A stretch of DNA of 64,000 bases from Actinomucor elegans (taxonomy: Eukaryota; Mucoromycota; Mucoromycetes; Mucorales; Mucoraceae): assembly GCA_026027325.1 (NCBI GenBank), contig JAMSLZ010000024.1:97065-161064 (forward strand), read 5' to 3'. Position numbers and translations under genes: made by a program. The first letter of the stretch is position 1. The number at the start of each line of letters is the position of its first letter. The notes under the pieces are model-generated. The model made no database searches. It saw only the letters and a list, made by a program, of their open reading frames with translations, and was not told the origin of the DNA. This document shows positions 11,737 through 22,798 of this stretch, piece by piece.

Positions 11737-13544
11737 ATGGAGCACTTTGCAAAATTAAAGCCTCTTGCCGACTATGACATTTCAGCTGAAACTGGTTTTT
11801 TGCCTACAAAGCCACCACTTCGCAGGTTGACGGATGACTATTTTGCTCCTTGGGAGGACCTGATGGATGATTTTAATGGTTTATTATTGGCTGGTAAATT
11901 GAGAGAAAGAGTGCACAAGGTGAGAGATATAATATATCTTCTGTCATTTGTTATTCATTCTATTATCATAGCTACCCTTGTTGGATCATGCACGTTTAAA
12001 ATCAGTAGAGGAATACAGACGGGCTTTCTTGATCCTTTGTATGGTATCCCATGCTTATGTGTGGGGAAAGCACGAATTAGTATCAGAGGTAAAGAGAAAA
12101 CATGACTTGTTAGCTAGAAACGTTAATTGATATTTCCCACGAAATAGACGTTACATTCAAGCCTGGCTATTCCATGGGCTGCCATTGCAGACCATTTAGG
12201 TCTTTCCCCCGTGGTTTGTCATGCCGCTACCGTATTGTGGAATTATCGCTTGTTGGATCGTGATGGTCCTATTGATGTAAGGTAAGCATTTCTTGTTATT
12301 GTATTGTATTATATATTCACAGCTTTATTAGCAACACTTCTACTTTAACTACTTTCTCGGGTTCGTTGGATGAATCATGGTTTTATCTCATTACAGTAGC
12401 CATTGAAAGCTCGGGAGCACCTTGTTTATCTCAAATTGCTGATGCTATTGAAAATATCAATCAAGGCCAATATGACAAACTGGAAAAAAACCTGAAAGTG
12501 ATCCAAACCGCTTTGGTTGCCATGAATACGGATCTAGCAAGAATGTCTGAAAAGTGTGACCCATACGTCTTTTATTGGAAAATCCGACCTTATTTGGCTG
12601 GTTGGGAAAACATGGCAGAAGCAGGTTTACCATTGGGACTCATTTATGAAGGCGTAGATACCCAAACAGATAAGTCTCATTTGGATGAAGCTGAACGTCT
12701 ATTGGGTCAATACAGACGCTATGCTGGTGGTAGTGCTGCTCAAAGTAGTTTGATTGCTGCTCTGGATGTTGCATTTGGTGTTGAACACCATCCTACTGGT
12801 GAAAAGCCTTCTTTTATCAAGGCCGCCGATTTACCTAGTGATCGTTATACAAAGCTACCTGCTACCAATACCGCTGATGAAGTTCATAAAGGAACCGAGA
12901 CACCACGTACACCGCCTCCTTTTGTTCGTACAAATCGTAACAGTTTCTTGAGAGCTATGCGTAACTACATGCCACGTCCTCACCGAGAGTTCTTGGAAGA
13001 TTTGGAGAAAGCTGCTAATATCCGTCCTTATATCCTACAATTGCAAGAGAACCATAAGAATGGCAATATTTCTGAACAAGAAACCGCTATTCTTAATGCC
13101 TACAATGATTGTCTTCATCAACTCAAGCTGTTCCGTGATAAACATATTCAAATCGTTTCCTTATTTATTGTGAATCAAGCGCGTAAGGGTCCTAATATTG
13201 CTAACGGTGGATTTGTTATTGACAAGAAGCCATCAACAACCTCCAAGAATTCTGCACATAATGATCTGTATCCCCAGACTCAATTAGAAACTTCTCCAGA
13301 TATTCGCAAGGATTCTAATGCCGATATAGTAGCACAAAAATTTCCTCAACTGGGACTCGCCAAAAAGGTTGATTCAGATAATGTAGTTCGAGGTACAGGC
13401 GGAACAAATGTTATGCCATTCTTGAAGCAATCCCGTGACGAAACCGCTGACATGAAGATTCTTACTGGTGAAGAAGCTACTGCCAAGGGCAAAGCCGGAG
13501 AAGAAACCAATAAGACTTGGTCGGATTGGATCCTTCGCCGTTAG
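11737..13544 (+). CDS. BNA2: Indoleamine 2,3-dioxygenase (IDO family)
   Basis: Four exons (11737-11919, 11972-12088, 12148-12281, 12323-13544) give 551 residues. IDO opens the indole ring of L-tryptophan to N-formylkynurenine with a haem cofactor, the first step of the kynurenine route to NAD, in the cytosol. Seen in the sequence: the N-terminal DYDISAETGFLPTKPPLRRL block, FLILCMVSHAYVWG, WAAIADHLGLSP and DESWFYLITVAIE; the GGSAAQSS haem-pocket loop near residue 280; YMPRPHREFL near 360; the RDKHIQIV helix, whose His (about 419) matches the proximal haem ligand; and the late RGTGGT...MPFLKQSRDET loop near 502. Between the haem helix and the GTGGT loop sits a low-complexity Ser/Thr/Asp-rich insert of about 65 residues, as in other fungal IDOs. 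The product is longer than mammalian IDO1 (about 400). The symbol is that of the yeast orthologue family. Confidence 0.95.
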
Positions 13545-13879
13545 TTTCATATATTATTATAATAACGGGTTTCAGCTATTATTTTTTTTTTGCATTTTTT
13601 TTAAAAAAATAATCGAATGTTAAACATCTAGCCAATCATCATTAAAGTTCATTTTTTTTTCTTTTCTTTTTTGTTAGAGTGCCAATCACCAGAAATAGAA
13701 GGATTCAAACATGTAAAATGTTTTCTATTTTTCTAAAATCGCAACAGCCAATAGTATTGAAATAAAGTATGGTAAACACTTTATTATCGAAATTGATGCC
13801 AATTTCTAATTCTAAAATCAAATAAACAGTCATAAATGAATATAATATTCTGCTAGATCGCATAAATGCTCTAATTTTA
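13545..13879. other. 3' flank of IDO, no gene
   Basis: Contains a T8A7 palindromic run at 13595-13609 and further T-rich tracts; it borders the Harbinger remnant. No coding signal. Confidence 0.5.
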
Positions 13880-14712
13880 TCAATCAAGGGCCATTCGTTT
13901 AACGATAGTCAGCTTTTCTTTACCATCTCTTGCTTCAGGTAATGGGCCATCACCGCTAATATTGTGTAAAGGAAGGCTATTGAGACTGTCGTATAACCTA
14001 CTTGTTTGAACATTATCATGTGAGCTTTCATCTCCAGTAATATCCCAGTCTTCGTTGTGTTGATCTTTCTGCTCAATCATCAGGTTGCGCAATACGCAAC
14101 ATGTGCGGACCCACATATTAATATTTCCCACGTTTGCTTTAAATATTATGAGATGTCTCTATTATCTTAAGCTCTGCCAACATCACTTCAAAACACTATT
14201 ACAGTGGTTTGAATTGACTCTTGCCTAAGCATGAGCAAAACTAAATGTTTTATTATTTAAAGAGAATTTGTCTCGAGCTGATTTTTTGATGATAGATACA
14301 GCTCGGTAGATAGAACCAGCAAGCAAATATTCACTTTGGGTATTTTTTTTTAGCTGATGAAGCATCATACTACTTTTATATACACTATGGTTACGGATGT
14401 TCTCACGGAACTAGAAACAAAATAAGTGGTCATTTTTCGATGATCGCAGACAAGCATCGATTTAAGAGCTTACAAACCCTCCAGAGTGTAATAAAAGCCT
14501 TCATGACCTAAATTGAGCTTGTTCTCTACATTAATCAGTATTTCATTGGCAAAGCCGACACATCCGGGAAAGTCAAAAAAATTTGATCTCTTTCTTTTGA
14601 TCATTGACTTTTCATTGGACCATGGCCATTGCAGCGTACGTTCGTGTAAGTTTTCAATAAAACGATTATGAATTGATTTGTAAAGGTTACAACAGAACCC
14701 TTTATACAAACA
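13880..14712 (-). mobile_element. Decayed PIF/Harbinger transposase (DDE_Tnp_4 type)
   Basis: On the minus strand, pieces of a Harbinger nuclease follow in the correct order but with stops and frame changes. At 14470-14709: a FDFPGCVGFANEILINV segment (the family's FPG(V/C)VGxxDGT region, with the expected Asp replaced by Asn) and HEGFYYT. At about 14180-14350: EYLLAGSIYRAV and FSFAHA-stop-ARV, equivalent to the second catalytic Asp region (here Gly-Ser instead of DSAYP) and the ERAFG-like helix. At 13880-14131: WVRTCCVLRNLMIE, matching the C-terminal helix. Both acidic positions I can place are lost, so the element is dead. I did not find convincing terminal inverted repeats. Confidence 0.75.
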
Positions 14713-16069
14713 TTCTGATTAATAGAATCACCATTATTTATGTTTCTCTGCGTGATTGGTAGAAGTTGTAAAGGGGTACCTTAACAAAGTATTGATTATT
14801 AAAAGACACTGCTATAAATATAGTCTTGTTAATGAACTAAGTCTTTCCATATAATAACCGTTTCCGTCTCCAATACAATTATAGTAATATAACTTACTGG
14901 CAAGATTTATTTCTTGATAACCTCTCACAAACAATGTTAGGCAGCTTATATATCCGAAGTTTTAGTATACTATCAACTATATTCTCGATGACATATACAT
15001 AGGACTCAATATTATATCTCAATTCAAATCAATCCGCTATCAATTTGCTTTATCTTTTCCATTTTAATAAAGGGCCACTGGAAGTGTCTAAATTGTATTT
15101 CTATATGTTTATATACTCTTTTTTTTTTTAAAAAAAAACAAGTTCATTTACTCATACAGTATTGTAGGTCTTTTGTCTACTATGGTTTTACAGATAATTA
15201 TAATAACAACCAACAATATTAATAATGAAATAACAAGGTAACAACACCAAGGTTGAAAAAAATGGAATAAAACTATATATGGATATAAAGATTTTTGCAA
15301 TAAATCATGTACCTGTCATTCTGATCGGAGTAAAGTTTATGCATCGAGAATTATTAGTCAAGCATTTGTTTGGAAAAAAGCATTTTAGCATATTTTAGCA
15401 TACACGTATATAAAATAAAATTACGAACAGGCTTTAATGATATAAACAAAGCCAACTGTACTAAAGTTAGTTTGAGATATAGATAAAAGAGATCAGTAAT
15501 GGGCTTATTAAACCAATCGCTGGTTTTTGATTAATATGCAAATTAATACTTCATACACTTTATAGAAAATAATTAACCTTAGCCAATACAATTGCGTTTT
15601 AATAGGTTAGTTTAAAGAAGTTGAATCTGTATTAGTCTTCAGCTCTTTGATATGATATGTATTGCTATTTTGGCACAACATATTTCAGATAGACAAGAAA
15701 ATGTTGCGGACAAGAGAGTTTTCTATCACATAACACAATGGCATACCACAACTATTTAGACTTAACCATCCGAGAAAGAAAGGAACTAACCTATCAAAAT
15801 ACAAACTACATTCAAGCCTGGACCTTCGTCTGATACTTCTTTCATCTATAATGAGGCACAGTGATGATACGAAAGTGAAGTTTTTTGAGTTTATTTACAA
15901 AAAAAAGCTGATAATTAGTTAAACATAGTTCACTGTACAGCATACAACTGGGTTAAGACCAAAAAATGACTGTTGAATCTCTCTCTAGAATAAATCTAAC
16001 GGAATCGTTTAAAAAAAAGCCAAATGATTAGCATTAGTATGCAAGGAACATAAAAAAAAACATTTAAAG
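14713..16069. other. Intergenic, no gene recognised
   Basis: AT-rich spacer between the Harbinger and mariner remnants. It contains a T11A9 palindromic run at 15119-15138 and a local repeat of the phrase TTTTAGCATA near 15385. No coding signal. Confidence 0.5.
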
Positions 16070-16670
16070 AAAGCTTTTGTTGGTCATCCTCCTATAGCTT
16101 TAGATCAGACAATGAAAAGTCTGACTACTCAGTTCTCAAGGTTGAAAGCAGCTAAAACTACAGTGTATAATTTTTTAGTAGAAAAATGCTCTATAATAAC
16201 AATCAAGTCGGTTGTCATTCGTAAGAGAAAAAAAAATGCACAAAAAAAAACAATATAACTGGGCACAGATGGAATCAAACAGATTTGGGTTTTAAGATAA
16301 ACAGCATTTTTATTAATGAGTTTGCTCTCCATATCAACCTGAAGAGAACTATAGTTTGTTAATAATTAGGTGAGAAGACCAACATTTGCTTTGTCCAAGA
16401 AAAAGAAAGGAAGTGGGCATTACTAAAGCTGATACCGTTATTGGACCCTATTTCAACTTCATTACATGTACTTTAGATGTTATGGGCGAACACAAGGAGT
16501 TCAAAAACTGCTAACTTGTTATGGATAATGCGCCCAATCATACAGTGGACGATATTGAAAAACTCATTATAAGCCATGGCTATAGGAGCATATACATTCC
16601 ACCTTACTCGCTTGAGTTCAGGCCTACTGAGAAGCTTTGGTCTGTTGTAAACAGCACAATAAATTCTTGT
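16070..16670 (+). mobile_element. Decayed Tc1/mariner transposase, copy A
   Basis: Frame-shifted remains of a Tc1/mariner-type (DDE_3) transposase in order: VGHPPIALDQTMKSL and AAKTTVYNFLVEK (DNA-binding half, about 16080-16185), YNWAQ (16255), IFINEFALHINLKRT (about 16303-16350), GITKADTVIGPYFNFI (about 16420), and LVMDNAPNHTVDDIEKL...IYIPPYSLEFRPTEKLWSVV (16515-16655). The first catalytic Asp reads Asn (FINE instead of FLDE), the second Asp (MDNAPNHT) and third acid (TEKLW) remain. Several stops make it inactive. The recognisable homology ends about 10-25 bp before the stop codon of the convergent cyclin gene. Confidence 0.8.
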
Positions 16671-16680
16671 TTTATTATTT

Positions 16681-17239
16681 TTAAGAAAAATGATACGACA
16701 CTGTATGCTGATTTGTATTTACTACATCCAAAGGATTTGACGTTCCGTCAAATTCCCAGTCAGACGTTTGTTTTAACTCTTGTTTGGTAACTGTATCCAT
16801 AATTGGATCTGGACCTCTATTCTGAGCCTGCTCATTGAGTGTAATCTTGATCTTTGTATACTGTGTCAAGTCGCTTCTATTTGAAGTGCTAATGTATAAG
16901 TCTAGAATTTGTTGGGCGACATCTGTGCAGTATGTCAGTATATATTGAAAAAAAAAAGAAAAAAATCCCATTTCTATTTACCTTCAATATCTTCCATACG
17001 CGATAAAAAGTGCTGATCCCAAGGTTTATCATCTGGTAATGCTTGAAATAAAGGGTCTTGCTCTTTTAATAGTCGAGATGCCAAATAAATGCAACCCGCA
17101 GCAATGGTATGAGCAGGATATTCCACACATAATAATGTCTTGTAACTATCTACAGCCAACTGGTATGCCTTCTTGGCCAACCTCTTACTATCCAACGTTG
17201 TTTGAAAACCTTAGGACATACGCATACGACATTTAGTTT

Positions 17240-17274
<35 letters not shown>

Positions 17275-17962
17275 TATCTACCTTGAATCCACTTTGTAAA
17301 CTTGATGATATACTCGTAGGGATGCCTAAACTGAAATCCAAAACTCAAGGTTTCTAACAGCAGCTTTTCGTATCCAATTATTTTACGTTTTCGATCTTCT
17401 GATATATGCTCAGGATCCAGTTCTTTACTCTCAGGGTATTTGACGCTATGTACAGCTACAATGACTTCTCTCGGCTTTTTGATGGTTTCTTCTATTTTCG
17501 ATGCAACAAAGATACATGTCACGCTTATATCCTATAAATGATAGCATGAGTTTAAAAAACGCGTGTCAAGGCTTGTATGTTGTAGTAAGTTACTTGAGGT
17601 GGATAGTCTCGTATGGAATAATACAGATAAAATCGATGATATAAAGCTTGAGACGTGCTAATGGTCTTTTGTGGACTAGACAAAACAGAATAAGTTTTTT
17701 TGGAGTAATTCAATAGAGCTTGTGATCTTTCTTACAATCCTAATTTCTTGCCAACTTCTTGCATGAACTTGCAATAGGTATGCCGAGCACTGTTCTCTTT
17801 GGCTACCAATGGACCGGCTTTCTTTAAACTTGATAGCGTAGCTAACTGACGTTTTGTAAAGTAAGGTCGAAATCGTCGTTTAAATGAAATGCCGGAGGTA
17901 ATGGTGGTAGAGGAGACAGGTGTCAGAGGTGTATTGGGCGCTAATGGTGAAGATCCACTCAT
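16681..17962 (-). CDS. Cyclin, CTD kinase subunit beta (Ctk2/cyclin K-like)
   Basis: Five exons (17736-17962, 17594-17675, 17282-17531, 16982-17209, 16681-16922) give 342 residues, close to the usual size for fungal Ctk2. Two cyclin folds are visible. The first runs from RPYFTKRQLATLSSLKKAG through DISVTCIFVASKIEET and KKPREVIVAVHSV to the FGFQFRHPYEYIIKF helix; the second contains KKAYQLAVDSYKTLLCVEYP and AAGCIYLASRLL. Ctk2 pairs with the kinase Ctk1 to phosphorylate the RNA polymerase II C-terminal domain during elongation, in the nucleus. The start is the MSGSSPLAPN methionine. Intron 3 (17210-17281) is dominated by a 32-nt T run (A run in the transcript). The last exon ends next to a mariner remnant, so the terminator/poly-A region probably lies inside transposon sequence; whether the final 20 residues are ancestral is uncertain. 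Confidence 0.88.
17242..17273. repeat. Poly-T run of 32 nt inside a cyclin intron
   Basis: T32 on the plus strand, i.e. A32 in the pre-mRNA. It fills almost half of the 72-nt third intron of the cyclin gene, a few nt after the 5' splice site. Confidence 0.9.
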
Positions 17963-18148
17963 GGTTAGTACATGCAAAAGGGTCTTTTTTGCTTGCGAAA
18001 GTATGAAAAAAAAATTGAGAGTTTGACTCAACTGGGCTTCAATTTAGTTTGAAATATGAAAATATTGGTTTTTTCCAAACGACTTGCACATCAGATATTT
18101 TTTGACGCCCCATTGTTTTTTTTAGTTTGCGCATAGTACTTTTTTTTT
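17963..18148. other. Cyclin promoter region
   Basis: Short spacer between the cyclin start and the left end of mariner copy B. It contains T-rich tracts but no clear TATA box for the cyclin gene. Confidence 0.4.
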
Positions 18149-18181
18149 CACTTTGTGTACCACTGGTTTTAATTTATGTAC
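18149..18181. repeat. Left terminal inverted repeat of mariner copy B
   Basis: The inner part GTTTTAATTTATGTAC matches, with one indel/mismatch, the reverse complement of 19652-19668 (GTTTTTATTTTATGTAC). The outer part is more diverged. Confidence 0.55.
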
Positions 18182-18364
18182 TCCACTTTTCAATTTTAAC
18201 AATAAAAATGTCTGATTACAATATACTTTCTGATTCAACATTGTTGATGTGATTCCGGAAATACAACAAATAGAAATAGAAGGAGAGATTGAAGCCAATT
18301 TTTATGAAATAATTACATTAGAATGTCACGAATGTTAACTAGACGTAGAGAAACCGAAGTCTGT

Positions 18365-18391
18365 AAAAAAAAAAAAAAAAAAAAAAAAAAA
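18365..18391. repeat. Poly-A run of 27 nt within mariner copy B
   Basis: A27 directly after a frame reading LDVEKPKSVKKK, so it appears to have expanded from lysine codons in the transposase N-terminal tail rather than from a poly-A tail. Confidence 0.8.
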
Positions 18392-19540
18392 TGAGTCAGA
18401 CATAGAGACCTACGGATCTCGGTAGTTTCCAGGCTTTTCGCAAAAATTCAAAAGAAACTTCTGTTGTTAATTCTACAAGAATCAACAACAGTGAGTCAAC
18501 AAATAAAAGGAGAAAAAATATACTACCACAAAGACTGCGATCACTAAAAACCCTAGAGGCCTATATCACTCTTACACTCCTATCCAGGTACAAGGACTGA
18601 TTGACCTTGTCATCGAGGAAGGAATGTTTGTGAGAAAAGTGGGACTAACGGTGGGTATGGTTGTTAGAACTTCCCAACATTATGTGAAAACATATAAAGA
18701 GGAAGATAAGAAGCGTTTACCAGATAGCAAAAAGGCGACACAAAGTCAGTATTATTATAAGTCTGCTGCTACTGTCCTGTGGCAGGCAAGAAATAAATTA
18801 CTTCCAGCTTTTCCAGACATTAAGTCAGCCACTCTTTCTAGTCCTCCTAAACATCTTATTCAGCATGCATCTCTCACTCTCAAGTAGTTGGATAGAATTG
18901 CTGCCGCGAGAGCTTCTGAAAATACTTTAAATCAACGAAGAGAGATATTGGAGTGGATGAGTAATAAGGAAATGAATTAGTTTGATAAGTGTGTTTTTAT
19001 TGATAAATTAGGATTCAATATTCATATAAGACGCAATTTTAGGAGATACAGGCATGGACTACCTGCTAAAACTGTGCTTCCATCAAAGAGGCATCTCCAT
19101 TACTATTATCAGAGCAATCTGTGAAAAGGAGTTGTTAACTTTACGTAAACCAAAGGCAGTTCAAAGAAAAATGTTTCCGCAAAAAAAAGAGAAAGAGAGA
19201 GAACGGCGAGGCAGTTCATGCAAAAGTTGGTATACGGAACGAGCATTTTCTGCGATTTATCGATGGTGCTATAGATACACTTGATAAACATAAAATGGCT
19301 GGTCGGTATACCGTTTTAGATTATACCGTTATACACGAGGTTGCTTCTGTTCAAGAACTCATCGAGAACCGTGGGTACAAAGCTACTTACTTGCCTCCAT
19401 ACTCACCATTTTTATATCCAATTGGACTCTTTGGCCCAAAGCTAAAACCTGAGTAAGGAGAGATTATCCTACCACAGCTAATAATCAAAGTGCTATAATT
19501 ACTGAGTCGGCAAAGCAGGTGTGTAAGCGGCTATCAGGGC

Positions 19541-19584
19541 TGGGCCAAGCATTCAACTTCATGTTTTGATAGATGCTTGGCCCA
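19541..19584. repeat. 12-bp perfect inverted repeat (hairpin)
   Basis: TGGGCCAAGCAT at 19541-19552 and ATGCTTGGCCCA at 19573-19584 with a 20-nt loop. It lies in the C-terminal coding part of the mariner copy B remnant, so it may be coincidental coding symmetry. Confidence 0.7.
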
Positions 19585-19651
19585 CTCGAGCTAATTCTTT
19601 AGTAAATTTCATTATGAATTAAATTTAATCGTTTATACTTTTATTTCTATT

Positions 19652-19681
19652 GTACATAAAATAAAAACAGTTCACTGATTC
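19652..19681. repeat. Right terminal inverted repeat of mariner copy B
   Basis: Inverted match to 18149-18181; see that entry. I could not fix the exact TA target-site boundary. Confidence 0.5.
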
Positions 19682-22600
19682 ATCCATCAACGCCACCACG
19701 AAAAATGGTGAGAATTCTGTATATATCAGCAATTAATTCTCAATATAGTTATCTTTTAGTAATCCATTTTTACAGTCAAATAGTTAAGCAAATTGGTTAT
19801 GGTGAGCGCCGGATGTCAGTATTTTATGGACTCATACTGAGAGACGTATTTACATTAATCCGATTGATAAAATATTTAGTATGGAGATTTACTACAAAGA
19901 TTACTTTATTAAATATTAAGGTTTAATACAAATTATATGTACATATACAACTTTGGTGTTAGGTATTATGCTTTATAGTTTAAACAAGGATATAGTATTC
20001 ATCCAAGGTTTTCAGCGCTATTTGACCATAATTGTGTCGATCTTCTTCGACCAAGGGACAGAACTCGGTATCTAAAGGTTTCTCCATAAGGTACTCTTCT
20101 TCTCCTGAAGTTGTTTCAAAGAAAGAGGAAAACTTATTTATGACTTGATAAAAGTTCTTGAACATTTTGAAGCTGCAGATATTTGAAAAAAAAAGAAGCA
20201 ACATATCAAAATGTCTATTCTTTTTGCTTATATGGTTTTCTGACAAGCTGGTTTGTTTACACACGAAATAGAATAATTCTTTCCTTTTGCCATATGACGT
20301 AAGAACTGTGTATATTATGCTTTAGTGTTTTACCTTTGATTATACATTTTAAATCTCTGCATTAAAAGGGAGCACGATGCGTCCATCAGTCACTCTATTT
20401 TGACACATTATATGTCTATTGCTACAGCATACAACTTTTTAAACAAAAAAAAAAAAATGAAATTATTTACTTGCTGGTTATCTGCCGGAGCTCCTGGCTT
20501 TTCTAGACCTCTTTGATGTTTTGTTTACGTATCAAGCTCTAGTTCGTTTTTGTTATGTAATAATCATCACGCGTAGAGTGTGTCACAATATTACGCCTAC
20601 GGGCTATTTCGTCTGTTTTACCTATTCAAAATCGATTTTAAATAACGCAGATATATCAAGTAGAAAATTCTTGGAAATGACAAGCGTACATTATACTAAG
20701 TTTCAGAATTCATATATGTATATACGTGTGGAGATGTTAAATATAAAATGTTTATAATGAAAGCAAATAATCTTTGCTAAAGGTTCTAACTTTTTTTTCG
20801 ATTGAACCGACTACTCGGCTGCGGTGTTGAGTCTGAATTGGTCAATATATTTCACTAGTTCGGTTGACCGATTCAGGTCAGGTTAATAGTCCATAAGCAG
20901 AATAAGCAGATAACATGTTTATTTATTATTATTATTCTAGAAACTTTTGTTGGTCGATTACCCAATGTTTCTCCACGGATTTTTAAATGAAGAGCCATTT
21001 ATGCATTTATATTATATAAGATAATGACATGTGTGATTTTTTGTTGATTCAACATTATTGTTATTGCAAGTTTTGGGTTAAAATGATTTAACTAAAGAAT
21101 TGCCAATTGACTAATGATCAAAATCAAGATCATAACTGTTCATTTCTATTGGTTTTACCGTTTTGTGAAGTTTCACTGGGTAATCTAAGGACCAATACCA
21201 TTGCTCATCCCACCGACATCGAGCTTGCTGAACATGATGCAGATGTCTTGGAATATGGTTTTTGGACAGTTAGATTATTGGTATTCACTCTAGGCAAAGC
21301 GATAGTCAGTTTATGATATTTATCATTAATAATAGTATAAAACAGCGAACACTTAGCTTTGCTTACAGAGCAAAAAGAGAATAAAGGCGTATGTTTCAGT
21401 ACAGTAGACAAGGTTTAAAGATGACTATGAGGGACTCTGAGTCATTTTTATTCTAGGATAGCTAAGTTTGATGAGGAAATAAATGTAAATAATCAATGAT
21501 ATCGAACTCGTTTATTGGCTGAAGCTGTGGTTTTACAAATAATTTCCAGTTGTCCTAGATCACTGAACTTGCATAAAAAGGATGACAACGAGCTGAAGCT
21601 CAAGAATATTACCATCGAGCACAATGTTTACAAACATATTAGCATACATTTACGTTTCAGTGTCTAGTGATTGATCCTATGCAATGAAGCAAACAAATGT
21701 TGCTAATTTATGATACCTGCTAAGAATGTATTCCAAGCTTCCAGATACATGATTTTAATACAAATACTGTAGACAAGGAAAGTTTTTCTACTCATTAACA
21801 TTAATCTGTTAAAAAAGCCGATGTGATGTCATTTCAGTGTGCGTTGATAATGCTTTTCATAAGTGGTATAGTCAGGAACCATGAACGAGTAAGATAATGC
21901 GCCGAGATTGTTAAAAAGAGTAGCTAAAAAATATGGTGTCCCAATAACATAATATTACAAGTGTGCTGGATCTGAACAGACTAGTATTTCAATCTGAGGA
22001 CATAATGTTATCAAATAATAAAATTCTTCATTAAATATATACCAATATCAATCAACTGACATACTATCCTCGTCAATAGCGAAAGTAATTATCAGTACTG
22101 TTAAGTCAAGTTGATTAGGTATTAGCCTAATGGATACAGGCAAGGAAATGGCAAACAAAAAAAATTCAATTGAATAAAATGTGCTTGTAAAAGTAGTTTT
22201 TTAACTGCAATATGCCATGCTCGACAAAAAAAAAAAAAGATACACGCATTGTAGACCCTCTAATCTGTAAATTCAAATACTTGAGCCAATAATCCTTGTG
22301 GCAAGAGGTACTAATACATAGCTTGGAGAAGCGTAGTAGAAGATCTAAAGGTGCAAAAAAAGTATACCCACTAAAATATATATAAATGAATATTCTTCAT
22401 TGGCTTTATACCATTAGTCTTGAACTGCATCGTCAAAATAAGTTTGATTTTTGGATACATGTCAGCATCATGTATTTGAACCTAGTGACTGTAAACTACA
22501 GGTATATACAATGCACGCTTCGTTTTATACGTTGATTCATTTCACTCATTATACATAAACTATTTTTCTCCTTTTTCATGTGTACCAATATCTCTTTATC

Positions 22601-22798
22601 TTGATTCCTGTTATCTCTCCTATTCTCCAAAAATATTGTTTGGGGCATTTTATGCAATATAAATGTATTACTTGTTTAAAATTTTATCTGGTATTATGGA
22701 GATGTATTTTATATTACTCTTATGAATCTTAATACAGAATATATATCACTATATTTTATAGAATTATATTTAAAAGCCTTAAGATGAAGTAGGATAAA
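19682..22798. other. 3.1 kb gene-poor stretch
   Basis: Apart from one possible small gene (19980-20293) I see only short AT-rich open frames without recognisable domains, for example plus-strand 21107-21316. An A12 run occurs near 22225. The start of the OSCA/CSC1 tandem duplication marks its right edge. Confidence 0.4.
19980..20293 (-). CDS. Possible small acidic protein, unknown
   Basis: The second exon (19980-20172) reads FKMFKNFYQVINKF and later TSGEEEYLMEKPLD, ending EYYILV-stop, with non-random composition. It is preceded by a T-rich tract and CTGCAG that looks like an intron acceptor. A matching first exon could be 20265-20293 (MAKGKNYSIS), which restores phase through a 92-nt intron with a weak GTGTGT donor, giving 73 residues. 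No domain recognised. Alternatively translation starts at the internal ATG (20165), giving 61 residues. Treat as tentative. Confidence 0.3.

Larger units (their letters stand above)
18149..19681 (+). mobile_element. Decayed Tc1/mariner element, copy B, with terminal inverted repeats
   Basis: An almost complete but dead element of about 1.5 kb, of a different subfamily from copy A. The coding remnant starts near 18208 (MSDYNILSDSTLL), passes through a poly-lysine/poly-A run, then TPIQVQGLIDLVIEEGM...VGLTVGMVV (helix-turn-helix, 18580-18670), ATVLWQARNKLL (18765), FDKCVFIDKLGFNIHIRRNF (18980-19030), DTLDKHKMAGRYTVLDYTVIHEVASVQELI (19275-19360) and YLPPYSPFLYPIGLF (19390-19435). The first two catalytic Asp are present; the third acid reads Gly (PIGLF where PIELF is expected). 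Multiple stops and frameshifts. Matching ends: 18149-18181 and, inverted, 19652-19681. Confidence 0.8.

Noticed and set aside
19541..19584. 12-bp hairpin as a transcription terminator or regulatory element
   Set aside because: It lies inside the C-terminal coding part of a dead transposase, and hairpin terminators are not expected in a fungal nucleus.
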